From Blastobasis lacticolella (lineage: Eukaryota; Arthropoda; Insecta; Lepidoptera; Blastobasidae): a stretch of 64,000 nt of DNA. Every line of letters begins with the position of its first letter. Positions within the stretch are counted from its first letter, which is position 1. Below, piece after piece: positions 32,241-43,697 of the stretch. The translations under genes and the position numbers were made by a program. The notes under the pieces were generated by a model. That model worked only from the letters and a program-made list of their open reading frames with translations. It was not told where the DNA came from and searched no databases. The DNA is taken from the NCBI GenBank assembly GCA_905147135.1, contig LR990053.1:14396501-14460500 (forward strand), written 5' to 3'.

Positions 32241-33204
32241 GCTGTCGGATAATAACAATTAAAACATAAAGCACATAACAATTACATCGGAAAACTGATT
32301 CGGACAACTAATTTAACATAGCTCCGTCCCCTCAGAAAGGCTAGAGCCTCCAGAAAAGACGTCCAGCCGCCGCGCAGCCTATTCAATTACCTTCACAAGT
32401 AAATCCGGGGACAATTTGCATGTTTACGGGACTTGTTCCAGGAGACACAGAGGTGAATTTCATAGACGCCGCATATTGGTACAAAAAATGTGTTTCAGTA
32501 GAAAAAGATAATCAGTCAGACACGGACAACAAACGAGTCTTATAAGGGCTTTAGATAAACCTTCTCGAAAACCGTGTTTGAATTCAGATCATTTTTTAAA
32601 CCGCTCGCATCCACGCGTGCGCTAGTGTGCGCTACGTATCTCTTTCACACTCATGGTTAGTTGCTAGAGATAGAAAAGACAAGCATTAGAAGACGAGCGC
32701 TTTCCTGGTTGCGGTTTCAAAACTAGGGCCCTGTGAGTAGAGGCTTACTCCGCATAGTAACGCAAGTATACTTAGCCAAGTATGGTTTATGGATCCGTGT
32801 GTTTGACCCTCGAAACGAATGTAGCTTCCTACTAGTGAAAGAATTCGAAATCGGTACAGAAGGTTATTATATAGTACTTATACATATATAGATAGATTAT
32901 GGATAGCGCCTTTCAAAATGAGCCAAAAAATAATTAAGAAGATGAAAATGCGACGTCGTTTCCGAAGTCGCTCCCCGCGAAGCAAAGACAGCATGGCTGT
33001 TTATTTAAACTTGTTTCGGAGACTCGTTAAGTTTGATGGAAAAATTACTGGAGTGTCCTTTGTTAAATTTATTTCGTAGCACATAAAATGACTTTCATTA
33101 ATTTTATTTTACTTTGTGAGCAAACAGGGCAGGGTGATGGACATGTTTTTTTACTTAATTTGATTATTGTTTGCGCTAGTTCTTTATATAAATATTTTTG
33201 TAAT
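32241..33204. other. Non-coding DNA with one small basic ORF
   Basis: 32918-33079 on the plus strand is an ATG-to-stop ORF of 53 codons, starting MSQKIIKKMKMRRRFRSRSP and otherwise without recognisable features. It has no supporting context and is listed as a possible small ORF only. The rest is unassigned. Confidence 0.25.
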
Positions 33205-33290
33205 ACATGATGGAAAGTGGTCACCGCTGCCTATGAACATCAGCAAAACCAGGGGCGCTACCAATGCGTAGCCCGCCTCTAGGAAAACCT
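33205..33290 (-). mobile_element. LINE 3'-tail fragment, inverted
   Basis: GATGGAAAGTGGTCACCGCT, CCTATGAACATCAGCA and ACCAATGCGTAGCCCGCCTC form the reverse complement of the tail of the adjacent plus-strand copy (33405-33500). Confidence 0.65.
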
Positions 33291-33590
33291 CTGTTGGTCA
33301 CGACGCGAAGTTTCTCGCTCATACGATTCGGATGTGGAATGAGCTCCCAGCCACAGTGTTTCCTTTGGACTATGACATGGGATCGTTCAAGAGGTATATA
33401 AGAGGTCTTTAGAGGCGGGCAACGCATTGGTGACTCTCCCGGTGTTGCTGATGTCCATAGGCGGCGGTGACCACTTTCCATCAGGTGGCCCGCTTGCCTG
33501 TTTGTCTGCCGTATAACGTAAAAAAAGGAGACCTTTAATATACCTCTTGAACGATCCCATGTCATAGTCTAAAGGAAACACTGTACCTAT
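33291..33590 (+). mobile_element. LINE C-terminal copy with a snap-back 3' end
   Basis: Plus strand: ...AGTGTTTCCTTTGGACTATG (codes VFPLDYDMGSFKRYI in one frame), then GTGTTGCTGATGTCCATAGG and GCCTGTTTGTCTGCCGTATA plus an A-rich tail at 33525. Right after the tail, 33528-33586 is the reverse complement of 33353-33410 (ending in TATGACATGGGATCG on the other strand). The copy therefore folds back on itself around a ~115-base loop. Confidence 0.75.
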
Positions 33591-33657
33591 ATTATACTCT
33601 ATTATGCATTAAATGTGTGTGGTTTTACACTTATATGTGGAGATCAGGCCATAACAA

Positions 33658-33805
33658 TCGTCATGGTTTTAATTTTTTTTAATTCTGCTCTCATGCGCCA
33701 AGGCCCGGGAGCAGATTCCATCAGGTTTACTCGTTAAGTCACCTGAATGTGCATGATACATCACGATGTTTTCACCCTCACCGTAAGAGCATCGGTTAGC
33801 TAATG
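33658..33805 (-). mobile_element. SINE family B, internally deleted fragment
   Basis: The tail end (GCTCTCATGCGCCAAGGCCC) joins directly to the middle (CAGGTTTACTCGTTAAGTCA, then CATCACGATGTTTTC and CCGTAAGAGCATCGGTTAGC), skipping about 110 bp. Confidence 0.7.
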
Positions 33806-34887
33806 TTCTACTACAAATCCAGCAAGATGCTAGACTATCAGTAGACAAGAAAACAGCAACTGGCAGATATAGGAAACATATGGTTTTTAAACAACACAGC
33901 AAAACGATGATGAAGGTTCTTAGAATCACACTGTAAATATGTAATAAGCATAAACCGTCATAATCATCGCATTACCCGCCAGTGTCTATAAGGAACAATG
34001 GCCCGGGAGCCGGCACCATTAAACATACCCCGTTCGACGTTCCCAATTCCGGGGTTACCACCTACAAAATTAATCCGCGACCTTCGTTATTTACTCTGTT
34101 ACTTTGTGCGCTTAATTGGTGCCGGCGGGCGAAGACACGGGCTTAATTCGACGATTAATATTTAATAGGCCGGGCGAGAGTGGTGCGGGAGTCGGCTGGA
34201 GTTACTTGATCGTGTTCGGGGAGGCAATGGACGGTAGGATGTGGTAGAAAAAAAATTAAAATAGTTTCTTCTTTCCGGGCGGAAACATGACGATTTTAAG
34301 CATCATGTGAATTACTGCATGCATGCAGTCGCAACGAATATATGCTAAAAATAAAGGGTACGGAAACTGAAACTTTTTTTAACTTAACGCCCCAAGCCTT
34401 ATCAATTATATTTCCAATCGGGCTCATATTTTTTGTCTATATGACACAATCATTAATTACTCAATTGATCATTTTTTTTTTTTTTTTTTTTTTTTTTCCA
34501 GGTATCATATTCAAGGTATCGAAAGATTCTATTCCTAAGATATTTATTTATTTTATACACATTATTTTTGGACTATAAAGGAGATTAAACAAATATAGAG
34601 CAAGACAAAATAAGAACAAAGACGTTGTATTATATTCTGCTTACGCGATGCCCAAATTTTCCAATTAAAACTCATTTTTAATAGATTAAGTTTTATCTCA
34701 CTTTTTATCTGACTTTATCCCAAGTGTTTACATTTAAAATCCACCATTAATCCGTTATAAGTGTTATATTTTGTACCTGGATGTGGAAGTCAGAACTGAA
34801 TTAATGTAGGCAATGTCAAAAAATATAAAACTACTATGTAAATAAAAATTACATAAAGAATGAAATTAAAAATATATATTGTTCTAG
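33806..34887. other. Non-coding DNA: unique GC-rich block and poly-T run
   Basis: 33990-34220 is unique and GC-rich (GGCCCGGGAGCCGGCACC, GGTGCCGGCGGGCGAAG) with no ORF: candidate conserved element. 34472-34497 is an uninterrupted run of 26 T, probably an old inverted poly-A tail or slippage tract. The rest is AT-rich. Confidence 0.45.
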
Positions 34888-34988
34888 GCGTTTATGTCCC
34901 GGTTGCGCTCTCGCGCACGAAAGCCCGGGGTCCGCTTAGACCATTATCCAGGTATTTGGCAGATCAGGTAATTACAGTGGAGCGACAC
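34888..34988 (-). mobile_element. SINE family B, 3' fragment
   Basis: Inverted tail region only: GTTTATGTCCCGGTTGCG, CATTATCCAGGTATTTGGC, AGATCAGGTAATTACAGTGG. Confidence 0.75.
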
Positions 34989-35516
34989 ACTAAACCAAAT
35001 TCGACAATTTAATTTAAAAAGGAGATGTCAGGAGAATCTAAGATGTGCTTCACCTCTCGGGGAAGCAGGAGGATTTAATTTAAGTTAATTTAAATGACTT
35101 TACAAAAATTGTCCAAACGAAACACCTAAATCATACTGCATTACCTTCGTCTGGCTCTCGGACTATAAAATTAAATTTCTAAATCGGTCCCCTGTTCATA
35201 CAATAGGTGTTGACATAGCCCGCGCCCCGACTCCGCTCGGATTTTTCGCACAATTGAATAACTAACTAATCCACTGTCTATTGTCGATCTCGTGAATTAA
35301 TTCGTGTGTTTTGATTCTTTACATTTAGTAATTGTGAAGTGAAATTGTTAGAAACGATTTCGCCGTAAATGATTTTATCTTTTATACGCAATTACAAATA
35401 TGCATACAGGTGTAGGTGAGTTTACTATAGTTACATATTATTATACGAAAATGTCCAGTGAAGTCCCACAACATAACATCATCATTATCGTAAGAGAGGT
35501 AGGGCATAAGGGATCA
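34989..35516. other. Non-coding DNA, nothing recognised
   Basis: 35215-35400 is unique, moderately GC-rich at its start. 35492-35508 (GTAAGAGAGGTAGGGCA) is a scrap of the family D 5' end fused to the family C copy that follows. Confidence 0.35.
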
Positions 35517-35690
35517 TCATAACAATCCATAACAGTCATCTGTAGGACTTAAGGCCTCTCCCAAGAAAAGGTATGTTATTGCCATAATCTCCACGCTTAG
35601 CAGGCGGGTTAGAGTGCGCAGTGTTATAAATATAACAATGGAAAAAGCTGCTGCCCATTTTTCAGCCTACGGAGTCCCAAAATCTATTAT
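35517..35690 (-). repeat. Repeat family C, 3' part
   Basis: Inverted relative to 57104: ATCATAACAATCCATAACAG, GACTTAAGGCCTCTCCCAAG, TGCCATAATCTCCACGC, AACAATGGAAAAAGCTGCTG, CAGCCTACGGAG. Confidence 0.75.
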
Positions 35691-35874
35691 TTCGTAACTT
35701 TTGTAGTGTAGGGGTTTACCATTTACCTATTTTCCTTACAAAGCAACTTACCTCGGGTTTAAGAGGTGAGCGCATTGGTGATACCCCTGGTATTGACTGG
35801 CGTGGATACACTTGACGGTCTTTAGCAACTTCGCATTGTAAGTCTTTGGCTCTCGCATCCGAGTCAGTAGCAAA

Positions 35875-35940
35875 CTATTACATCTTTACACAATCTATTA
35901 CATCTTTACACAATCTATTACATCTTTACACAATCTATTA
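35875..35940. repeat. 20-bp tandem repeat, 3.3 copies
   Basis: CTATTACATCTTTACACAAT repeats head to tail without a mismatch for 66 bases. It is not a CRISPR array: no spacers. The perfect identity suggests recent expansion. Confidence 0.9.
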
Positions 35941-36329
35941 CATGTAGTACATGACCGAATCAGTATAGGGGGCGTCTTCCTTCTTATTCGCTACACAAAA
36001 CTTAACGTAATTTATTTCTTTCTTTCTTCATGCTACGCTAGTGACCTGAAGTAGGTAGTTAGTCTACTTTTATTTAGACCTTAGTCCTCTCATATTGTAC
36101 CGCCGAACAAACATAAAGCAATACAGACGCAAAACGACGCGCTTTGTTCGGGCCTTGTTTTGGTTTTTATTTGTTTGACTGTACGATGCCTGTGACACTA
36201 TATTATTCTACTGTTCCAGGCACCACACGTCCATCTACAGTTTTAAGTAGTTACCCTTGGTCCTATAGTTAGCAAAATGTTTTTAGTCTTAAAAATAATA
36301 ACATACAATATAAATTGGGGCTACGCGTA

Positions 36330-36430
36330 GGTGATCCCCCTGGTATTGCAAACGTCCATAGGCTGCGGTGACTGCTTACCATCAGGAAGGCCGTAAGCTT
36401 GTTCGTCACATCAGTGGCATAAAAAAATTT
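36330..36430 (+). mobile_element. LINE 3'-tail fragment
   Basis: GTGATCCCCCTGGTATTGCA, CGTCCATAGGCTGCGGTGAC, CCATCAGGAAGGCCGTAAGC, ending GTGGCATAAAAAAATT. A sister of the family D tail with a different terminal 30 bp. Confidence 0.6.
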
Positions 36431-36469
36431 CACTGCTCAAATATTTGAACCTCATTGTTTTTTTTTAAT

Positions 36470-36860
36470 TGTCTTGCTATGCATTTGACCGCCACCTCAT
36501 CTGGTGGTAAGTGACAATGCGGCCGATGACGGAGCATGCCTGTCTAGGAACAGCCTATGCACTCTGGCCTTGAAAGCGTCTAGATTATAATTATCAGGGA
36601 ACACACTCGCGAGTAACGCGTTACATTCCTTGGCGGTACACATTATAAATGTTGTTTTAGCTTAAGAGCTACACTCTAAAAGTTACACGTCTGTCACGCC
36701 CAAAGGAACACATTTGAAAAACTACTATAGTTCGTGTTGTAATGGTTCGAGCAAACGCAGTCTTATAAAGATTAAATAGTACTCCCCCTGCAAAGCGGGT
36801 TGTTCTCAAAGGAGCAATTGCTGCTAGTAACGGATCGGATTTGAGTAGTGTAACCATGCA
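36470..36860 (-). mobile_element. LINE ORF C-terminal remnant (second LINE family)
   Basis: On the minus strand the piece at 36669-36857 encodes GGVLFNLYKTAFARTITTRT and VVFQMCSFGRDRRVTFRV. After two stops comes AKEWNAL..SVFPDNYNLDAFKA-like sequence, the same as the plus-strand fragment at 50085-50262. Decayed, no reverse transcriptase domain. A third copy is at 37435-37612. Confidence 0.6.
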
Positions 36861-36947
36861 TTTGTTTCATTTTTTCGTTAAAAAAATAAGAATGTCTTAG
36901 CAGTAAAGATTACGCCGCCAAGTAATAATAAATAAATAATAATTAAT

Positions 36948-37163
36948 ATGCTTGGACAAATTCACAAAGTAAGCCAACTTGTATTATGAGTGTTACTACT
37001 TATATACTTTTTTTCTTAAATACATAATTATTATACATACTACACCCAGACCCGTAACAGAAATTAAAATTCATCATTTCAATTTCTGCTCGGCCGGGGA
37101 TCGAACCCGGGACCTCTGCGTGACAGACCGGCATGTGAACCCACTCAACCACTCAGGTCGTCA
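36948..37163 (-). mobile_element. SINE family A, full length
   Basis: Inverted: ATGCTTGGACAAATTCACAA (3' end), CCCAGACCCGTAACAGAAAT, B box as GGGGATCGAACCCGGGACC, head CAACCACTCAGGTCGTC. It is the cleanest copy in the window. Confidence 0.9.
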
Positions 37164-37434
37164 TGTGACACTAATAACCCGAAGTTAATTGATTTTAAAT
37201 TAATAAATTTATTTATTTTAAACTATTATTACAATAATAAAAAACCTCACCATAATAAATAACCCCTTAATTGTAACTAAATCAAAATTTGACCCTGGTC
37301 CCCCGATTTGGAGAGGTGTCTGCGAAGAAGGCTGGCCGCGTTGTACCGCGTGCTTTTATTGTAAAACAATTACCGACGTGGGGTCTGAGAGCCCGCATAT
37401 AGAACATTGAGTGTTATGGAAAATACAAATACAT

Positions 37435-37612
37435 CTAAATTGTTTTTGCAATATACTAGGCAGGCATTTGACCGATGGGAAGCGACGATGCGGCCGTAGG
37501 TGGAGCATGCATGTCAAGAAACCGCCTATTCACTGCACATACCTTGAAGGAGTTCAAGTTATACTGTTCGGGGAATACGCTAGCAGGCAAAGCGTTCCAC
37601 TTCTCAGTTCAT
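37435..37612 (-). mobile_element. LINE ORF C-terminal remnant (second LINE family)
   Basis: Inverted: GGAGCATGCATGTCAAGAAA, CTTGAAGGAGTTCAAGTTAT and GAATACGCTAGCAGGCAAAG parallel 36500-36640 and, inverted, 50100-50230. Confidence 0.6.
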
Positions 37613-39337
37613 AATTAATTCGGATTTATTATTTTTTTATTCATTATATAGGGCTTATCTAATGTTTTTTCATACAGAAATACACAGTACTTCGTATACC
37701 ATAATACACAGTACACACATTCAGACTAGAAATATATTTCTAACCTGTGATTTACATGAATACAGGTTCCAATTTTCGATAGAACTGATGGTCAAACTAC
37801 AGTCCCCTATGCCTGCGCATCGAACAGATTCGAGTGTCCCCTTTAGTTACGGATTATCCGCAGAAGTGCCCAATGTGTTGTCACCGCTTTGTTATTGGCG
37901 ATTTATTTGGATACCCTGTTGATTCGGAATTTGTTTAGCGGTTTTTCTTCTAAATTCCATAACTTTGTATCACTTTGTTTAGATTTAGCTGTTTTTGATT
38001 GTTAAGATTTTTGAGCTAGTATTTCGGTTACGAGCTGCTTTGGAATCAGATCGCATGTAACGGATAGAGTGTTGGTATTTACTAAATACCTACAAAGTCT
38101 TTATTTTAAAAAGATCCAAGCCTTTTTACTACGCACATGTAAGATGTAAAATAAGCTCCCTCACGAAGTCTCGCTTTAACATGGTTCTTCAAAATGCATG
38201 TGTACATGTACCTACCTCAGAAGCCACTTCCTTTACGTTAAGGATTTACTGGACAACAGTGGCCGCATTCCATCCACCCTTGGTTATGTCCATCCGTATG
38301 AAAACCCTAGATGAGCCGAATGTAGTTTTTTTTATACCGCTTTGGGCCAAACAAGCTTACGGCTTGCCTGGTGTTAAGCAGTTACCGTAGCCTAAAGATG
38401 TTTGTAGTGTCATACCAGGAGGAACACTCCCGTGTTGAGAACCGTGTAAAACCTTTTTCAACTCTTTTTTGAAGAACTCCATGATCTTACTCATGTGTAA
38501 AACATATTGTTATTATTTTCTACCGATTGACCTAAAAATACAATGAATTCTCGGAACTACCAAAAATAAGGCGAAACTCGCCCCCTAAACAATCATAAAA
38601 ATACCGACAACCGTATCAAATCGGAGCAGATTCGCCAAGTAACGATTAGTTCCGTTACAAGTGCGCACATGTGCTTATCCCGGGAGAGGATGGCCCCGAC
38701 TGAGGGCCTGGGGCCTCGGGGCCATATCAGCACCATATGGCCCCCAAACGCCCAGTAATTACCAGCAAGACTTAACAAAAACCATTGTCAGATAGACGCA
38801 ACTGTTGACAGACCATCCGTGAAATTTGGAAATGATTAATACGATATAATCCTTCTGGAGTGTATCGCGAATTTATTAGGAATCATCTGCTCCGGTTTAG
38901 TATCTCTTTTTTTATTAAGTTTGGTTGTATAGGTTATTGTATGACTAACTAATGTACATACATTTCTGCTTTATCTTCGGCCGTATAGCAATTAGTGCTC
39001 ACTAATAAACGCAAGATAATATTTCTTTATTTATTTAAAACAAACTTTACAGCATTACAGGCAATCAATACACTGCAAAATTAAAATATCACATTTATTT
39101 ACTTAAAATTACAATAATAGAAAATTGTCTCATTCATCTTACAGAACTTTAGGTATAATTTATGGCCCATATACGTCTGCACAACAGAGAACAAAAAAAA
39201 GTTTCCACTTAACTGACTGAGCAAGTTATCTTAAGCGCATTCAACAAAAAAAAATTTAACGATCTCAGTTTGAATAATTTTTCACAAAAATACTTTTTAA
39301 ATAAATAAAAACAGAAGTGACTTATATAAACTTAATT
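37613..39337. other. Non-coding DNA with small repeat scraps
   Basis: 38325-38395 is an inverted LINE tail (ACCGCTTTGGGCCAAACAAG, CTTACGGCTTGCC). 38690-38745 is GC-rich and contains a short hairpin: GGGGCCATAT and ATATGGCCCC flank a 7-base loop. The rest is AT-rich. 39010-39100 resembles a LINE tail faintly. Confidence 0.4.
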
Positions 39338-39397
39338 AACACTTTTGACAAATTGCTTTCTTTGCCAATGCAAAAAACGCAATTTGTCAAAAGTGTT
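39338..39397. repeat. Perfect 19-bp hairpin, followed by a second small one
   Basis: 39338-39356 (AACACTTTTGACAAATTGC) and 39379-39397 are exact complements with a 22-base loop. About 10 bases on, AGATATGAAC (about 39407) and GTTCATATCT (about 39435) form another inverted pair. Non-coding. Confidence 0.8.
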
Positions 39398-40004
39398 TAA
39401 TTCTAAAGATATGAACAAATCCGTCTTAGTTCACGTTCATATCTAAAATAGTTGATAACGATTTTATCTGAAAAGCCATGGTTTCTTAGATGTCATTCGA
39501 CTAGTAACATTTATTGCAGAAAATAGAGTACTTGCTTAACGGACCCATAGAACATAAGCAATACACAACATTCAAATTGCGTTATAAATGTCATTTTGGT
39601 GCTTGTAATTGATTCAAAGGCAATAAGTAAAATACCTCAACCGTCTCGATTCATTATTACTAATATTACGAATTCAATACGGTATTATTACATTTACCAG
39701 TGTAATAGCATAAGATTACCATAATATCGGGACACCATAACAGATAATATATTCGAGAAATCACTCCCGCCATCTAAATCGCCCCACAAAAAGTGGCATA
39801 TGCAATCATTACAGTAATGTGATGTCGTTTGAGTTAATCAATTATTTTGGCGGCCGGCTCCCGGGCTAGGCGAAGGGTGGCGCGCCCTGTACGATGAATG
39901 CCAAATAATAATTTTTTTTTGGGGATTATTTTGAATAACCTTTTTTTTATTAATTATTAAAAGAAGAGGTATCTAAGTTAAAATTTATAAAGTACTATGT
40001 AGTT
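39398..40004. other. Non-coding DNA, nothing recognised beyond the second small hairpin
   Basis: 39740-39890 is a slightly GC-richer unique block (GGCGGCCGGCTCCCGGGC near 39850). No gene. Confidence 0.35.
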
Positions 40005-40059
40005 GTTTTGCTATATCGCCGACTGTTTTAAAATAAAATATTCAGCGATATAGCAAAAC
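40005..40059. repeat. Perfect 15-bp hairpin
   Basis: 40005-40019 (GTTTTGCTATATCGC) and 40045-40059 (GCGATATAGCAAAAC) are exact complements around a 25-base AT-rich loop. A 55-base stem-loop of this size could in principle be a small RNA precursor, but nothing else supports that. Confidence 0.75.
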
Positions 40060-40689
40060 GGCGCTTAATGGTTTTTAAAAAATTTTACTTATTAAATAGG
40101 AATTGTATTAATTCCTAGATGCCTAGGTTTCTATGTGGTTTAGTAATTAAATTGTAAAGGTAAACTTAAGTTACCTAAGTACCTACAACATAATATGTAC
40201 CTAGAGTATACATCACCGACCATGAAATTGGCTTAATATTGTACAGCTAGATATTACGAGTAGAACGCCTACGTACACTCTCTGTTATTTATTATCAATA
40301 CTTAAAAAAGTAAGTGTGGTAGTATTTTAAACGCCAATTTAAAAAAGGGCAAAACGTCACCCCCGACCCTCACATTCGATATGTCAATGAAGACAAGCGT
40401 CGTCGACAACCCTACATTGACTCGAGCTAGGGGTGACACTTGTTAAAAGTGATTTATCACTTGAAACTGACATGTTTTGTTAGGTTTAAATAAATTGGCG
40501 ATGGTAGTGTTTTGGCACAATAAACTTCAATTGATGTTAAGGGTTATATTTTTGGGTTGAATTTTTTTATTGGATTTCAAATTTTTTATTACCTTTTTTG
40601 ATCAGGTTCATCGAAAATTACCTTGTATACTTTTAACACCTTTTTGAATAAGAATCAGAATTATCTTTATTGTTAAACTGTGTAAGTAT

Positions 40690-42066
40690 ACAGGTATGCA
40701 GAGCTTGTCAATTACGGACGTATCCTTAGCGCCATCTTAGTTATATTATACACAGCAGATCTCCCTAAAATTTTGAAATACTCAATATGTCACCTCTATG
40801 CAGACGATACTCAAGTCTATCAATCTTTTAACCCAGCTCAGACAAACATTGCCACTTCCAAAATAAATGAAGATTTATATCTTATTCACAAATGGGCAAA
40901 GTCTAACTCTCTCGTTTTAAATGCTGCTAAAACTAAATTTATGATAATTTATCAAATTACAATGTCAAACTATAACAAATTTAAATCCGAGTATGATAAT
41001 TGAAAATAAGTACATAGACAAAGTACCTAGTACCAAAAATTTAGGTACTGAAATAAAGTTTATCGAACATGTAAATATCAAAATTAGAAACGCATTTTAT
41101 CGCCTTAGATTACTGTATGGCATCAGAAAATATATGTCGGAAGATGTGAGACATATGCTTATTGAAGCCTTGGTTTTGTCTCAATTTAACTATTGTGACA
41201 CTGTGTATAGCCCTAGAATCTACAACAAAACGAAAAACGCTATTCAAAGAGTGCAAAATGCCTGCGTTAGATTTTGCTACAATATACAAAGGCGTACGCA
41301 TATCTCTCCAATCTTGATAGAGAAAGGCATTTCAAACATGGAAACTCGAAGACTGGTCCATTTACTTACTTCATAAAAAAAGTAATAAGCACAAAAGGCC
41401 CCAGTTATTTATACAATAAGATAAATTTTAATAAAAATATCAAAGGTCTACGTAGCCGTGAACAATATCTTATAACTATCCCAGTACATAACACAACAGG
41501 CTACAAACGATGTTTCAAGTACTCTGCTTATAAAATCTGGAACAATATTCCTCCTCCTCTCAGAAAAAGCTTATCCCAATTAACCTTTAAATCGCACATT
41601 AAGAGAGCTCTATTTCAGCAACAGAAGGAAAGTGTACTAATTATATGAACACATAACTACTAGTTACTGTATTTCTAACATTATAATATTAAAATTACTG
41701 TAAGCTATGGATATATTGAATTAAGTATGTCTTATTGGTTTCGGTTAAGATTATTTTTTGTCTCTTTGTAAAAGAGTGTAGCTAGATATTAATTTAAAAT
41801 TTAAATTCATTTACCTATTTTATGTTTGCTTGCAAATAGTATTCTGCTATTCCAAATAGATATTACTGACAAGGTCAGGGGCAGTCTGAAAATCAGTGCT
41901 GCAGGGCTTTAGCTCTCAGCGTAAACTGAGACTGTGCCCTTCCACACAATTTATTTTTTCTGTTATTAATATTTTATTTTGTATGTACCCTAGATATAAG
42001 GTTCCAATGTATATAACATATTACGTTATTCTTGTGTGAAAAAATATATATACTTAATCTAATAAA
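40690..42066 (+). mobile_element. jockey/CR1-type LINE, 3' end with broken reverse transcriptase
   Basis: Begins with ILSAILVILYTADLP (about 40715), the segment before the catalytic box, then CHLYADDTQVYQSF (40785-40826) with the YADD active-site motif. A second frame (40993-41376) has NAFYRLRLLYGIRKYM, EALVLSQFNYCDTVYSPRI and QRVQNACVRF. A third frame (about 41350-41645) has GPSYLYNKINF, FKYSAYKIWNNIPPPLRKS and SHIKRALF, then stop. A ~400-bp AT-rich 3' UTR follows, including CTGCAGGGCTTTAGCTCTCA. It is 5'-truncated, with at least two frameshifts, and cannot be active. It lies about 1.5 kb upstream of the first fuss coding exon, inside the presumed first intron. Confidence 0.85.
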
Positions 42067-42764
42067 TTTAAAAATTATATAAAATTGATTATGGTTACTA
42101 TCTATCAAAACGGTTGAGCATAATGTTAACTTTGTTAGATTGAATTATTCACAATTTAAAAAAGGGATTATGCTATGCAGGAAACACATAATAATTTAAA
42201 CAAAAAACACAGTAAGCTCAAAACTGGCCTGTTACTTTAACAAATATACGAAGCAAGACCAAAAAAATCCTACCTATTTTGTGATTAGAAGTAGATAAGG
42301 TGCCTTCTGACACAAACTATGCTTAAAAGGAGTCTCCAGCAACCATAGACATAAGGCACTTTTTCTCAACGAAATAAATAATTTATTTCCTGACTACTAA
42401 AAAAGTACCAATCCCAAGCAACTTTACATCACCCACCAGCCCTGCACCCCAACAGAGGGGTGTCGAAGTACCAATTGATATTCGATACACAGCATTCACA
42501 CGCAAAGCGTCTATTTGTACACCAAACGATGGTGTTTCGCTCCACGCTACTGCGGTTTATTGCCCGTACACGTTAAATGAAGCCATTTTATCGCATCCTT
42601 TGTCCCGGACTATGACGGGCAACTGTCCATTGTTATTGTAATTACCTCATTTGTAGCACTATTACTTCATAGTTTGCGTGGAATTGTACCTCTCTCTCTA
42701 TTATGTTCGAGGTAACCTTGACTTGTAAATGTGGATTTTCGAATGTTTGCCTCTACCTATCACA
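42067..42764. other. Non-coding DNA, nothing recognised
   Basis: AT-rich. 42325-42375 shares a CTCCAGCAACCATAGA-type phrase with 53040-53090 (CTCTAGCTACCATAGA), an old short repeat. Confidence 0.35.
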
Positions 42765-42983
42765 TCACAGCCCGTAACAGTCCACTGCAGCATTTAGGGC
42801 CTCTCCCACGAAAGGGGAGGTTATTGCCATAACGACGCTCTTGGCAGGCGGGTTGGAGATCGCAGTGTTTAAATATAACAATGGAAAATGCTGCTGTCCA
42901 TTTTCCAGACTACGGAGACTAGACTTTTGCCTTTGCCTAGACTTACGGTGTCTTTTGCCTCAAAAACATTAGTCGCCTTGTAC
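42765..42983 (-). repeat. Repeat family C, nearly full length
   Basis: Inverted relative to 57104: CAGCCCGTAACAGTCCACTG, GGCCTCTCCCACGAAAGG, CAGGCGGGTTGGAGATCGCA, AACAATGGAAAATGCTGCTG, ending TCGCCTTGTACGAC. Confidence 0.8.
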
Positions 42984-43603
42984 GACTTTTTTCTAAATAA
43001 CTGCACAATTAAGTACAAATTATTAATATTGTTAGATAAAATATATCGTTGAAAAGGATAGGACTTTTTTAACTAGGGTGAAATTTCGAAACGATATATT
43101 GTAACGAAAATCTGACTAACCACAAGCATAGATATTGGTTTCAGAATTACATCTAGAACATTTCGTAGGTTTGACAGCGTAATATTGAAAATATGATCAA
43201 ACTAAGTTTATATGAAACGCGTTTGGGAAACAGTCTCCTTAAAAAAATATTTCAAGCTCATGGTAGCCTATGAAATAGGTAAAGTTTACAAAATTAGGTA
43301 GGTACAATGCAAAGCAAAACAAAAACGAATTTTAACACAAAATGCATTGTTATTATATCAATGTCAAATACAATAGATACTTTCAATGTCAATCACGCGT
43401 CCGTCTGTACGCATTTTTAGATTTTCACACATCATCGGTAGGTATACTCGTATAACAAGATTTAGGTCGGCTTTTATTGTTCTAAGCTGTAGGGAGTTCT
43501 GAGTTTCAGTTTGGAAGGGGCTGAATAGGCCTGAAACGAATTAAGCGCAGATTTTGTATGATTTAAAATGAATGAATTAATTAATTCAAGTAATTTGTTG
43601 CAG
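42984..43603. other. Intron sequence upstream of the first fuss coding exon
   Basis: AT-rich, no exon seen. It ends in the acceptor TAATTTGTTGCAG at 43591-43603. Confidence 0.45.
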
Positions 43604-43604
43604 C

Positions 43605-43697
43605 ATGGAGGCTACGAACTTGGCGCTCTCGCCGCGGGAGCCGGCCAAGCCTCGCAGCGAACACAAGGCGCTGCAACTCAACAGCAAGCCGAATCAG
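43605..43697 (+). CDS. fuss: fuss coding exon 1
   Basis: 31 codons, MEATNLALSPREPAK to LQLNSKPNQ, followed by donor GTAAGT. KPNQ directly precedes the VG(T/Q)xLLYG start of the Ski/Sno domain, as in other SKOR proteins, so the phase-0 join to exon 2 is right. The N-terminus itself is not conserved enough to prove the ATG. Confidence 0.9.

Noticed and set aside
35875..35940. CRISPR-like array
   Set aside because: Direct 20-bp head-to-tail repeats without spacers in eukaryotic DNA: a minisatellite.
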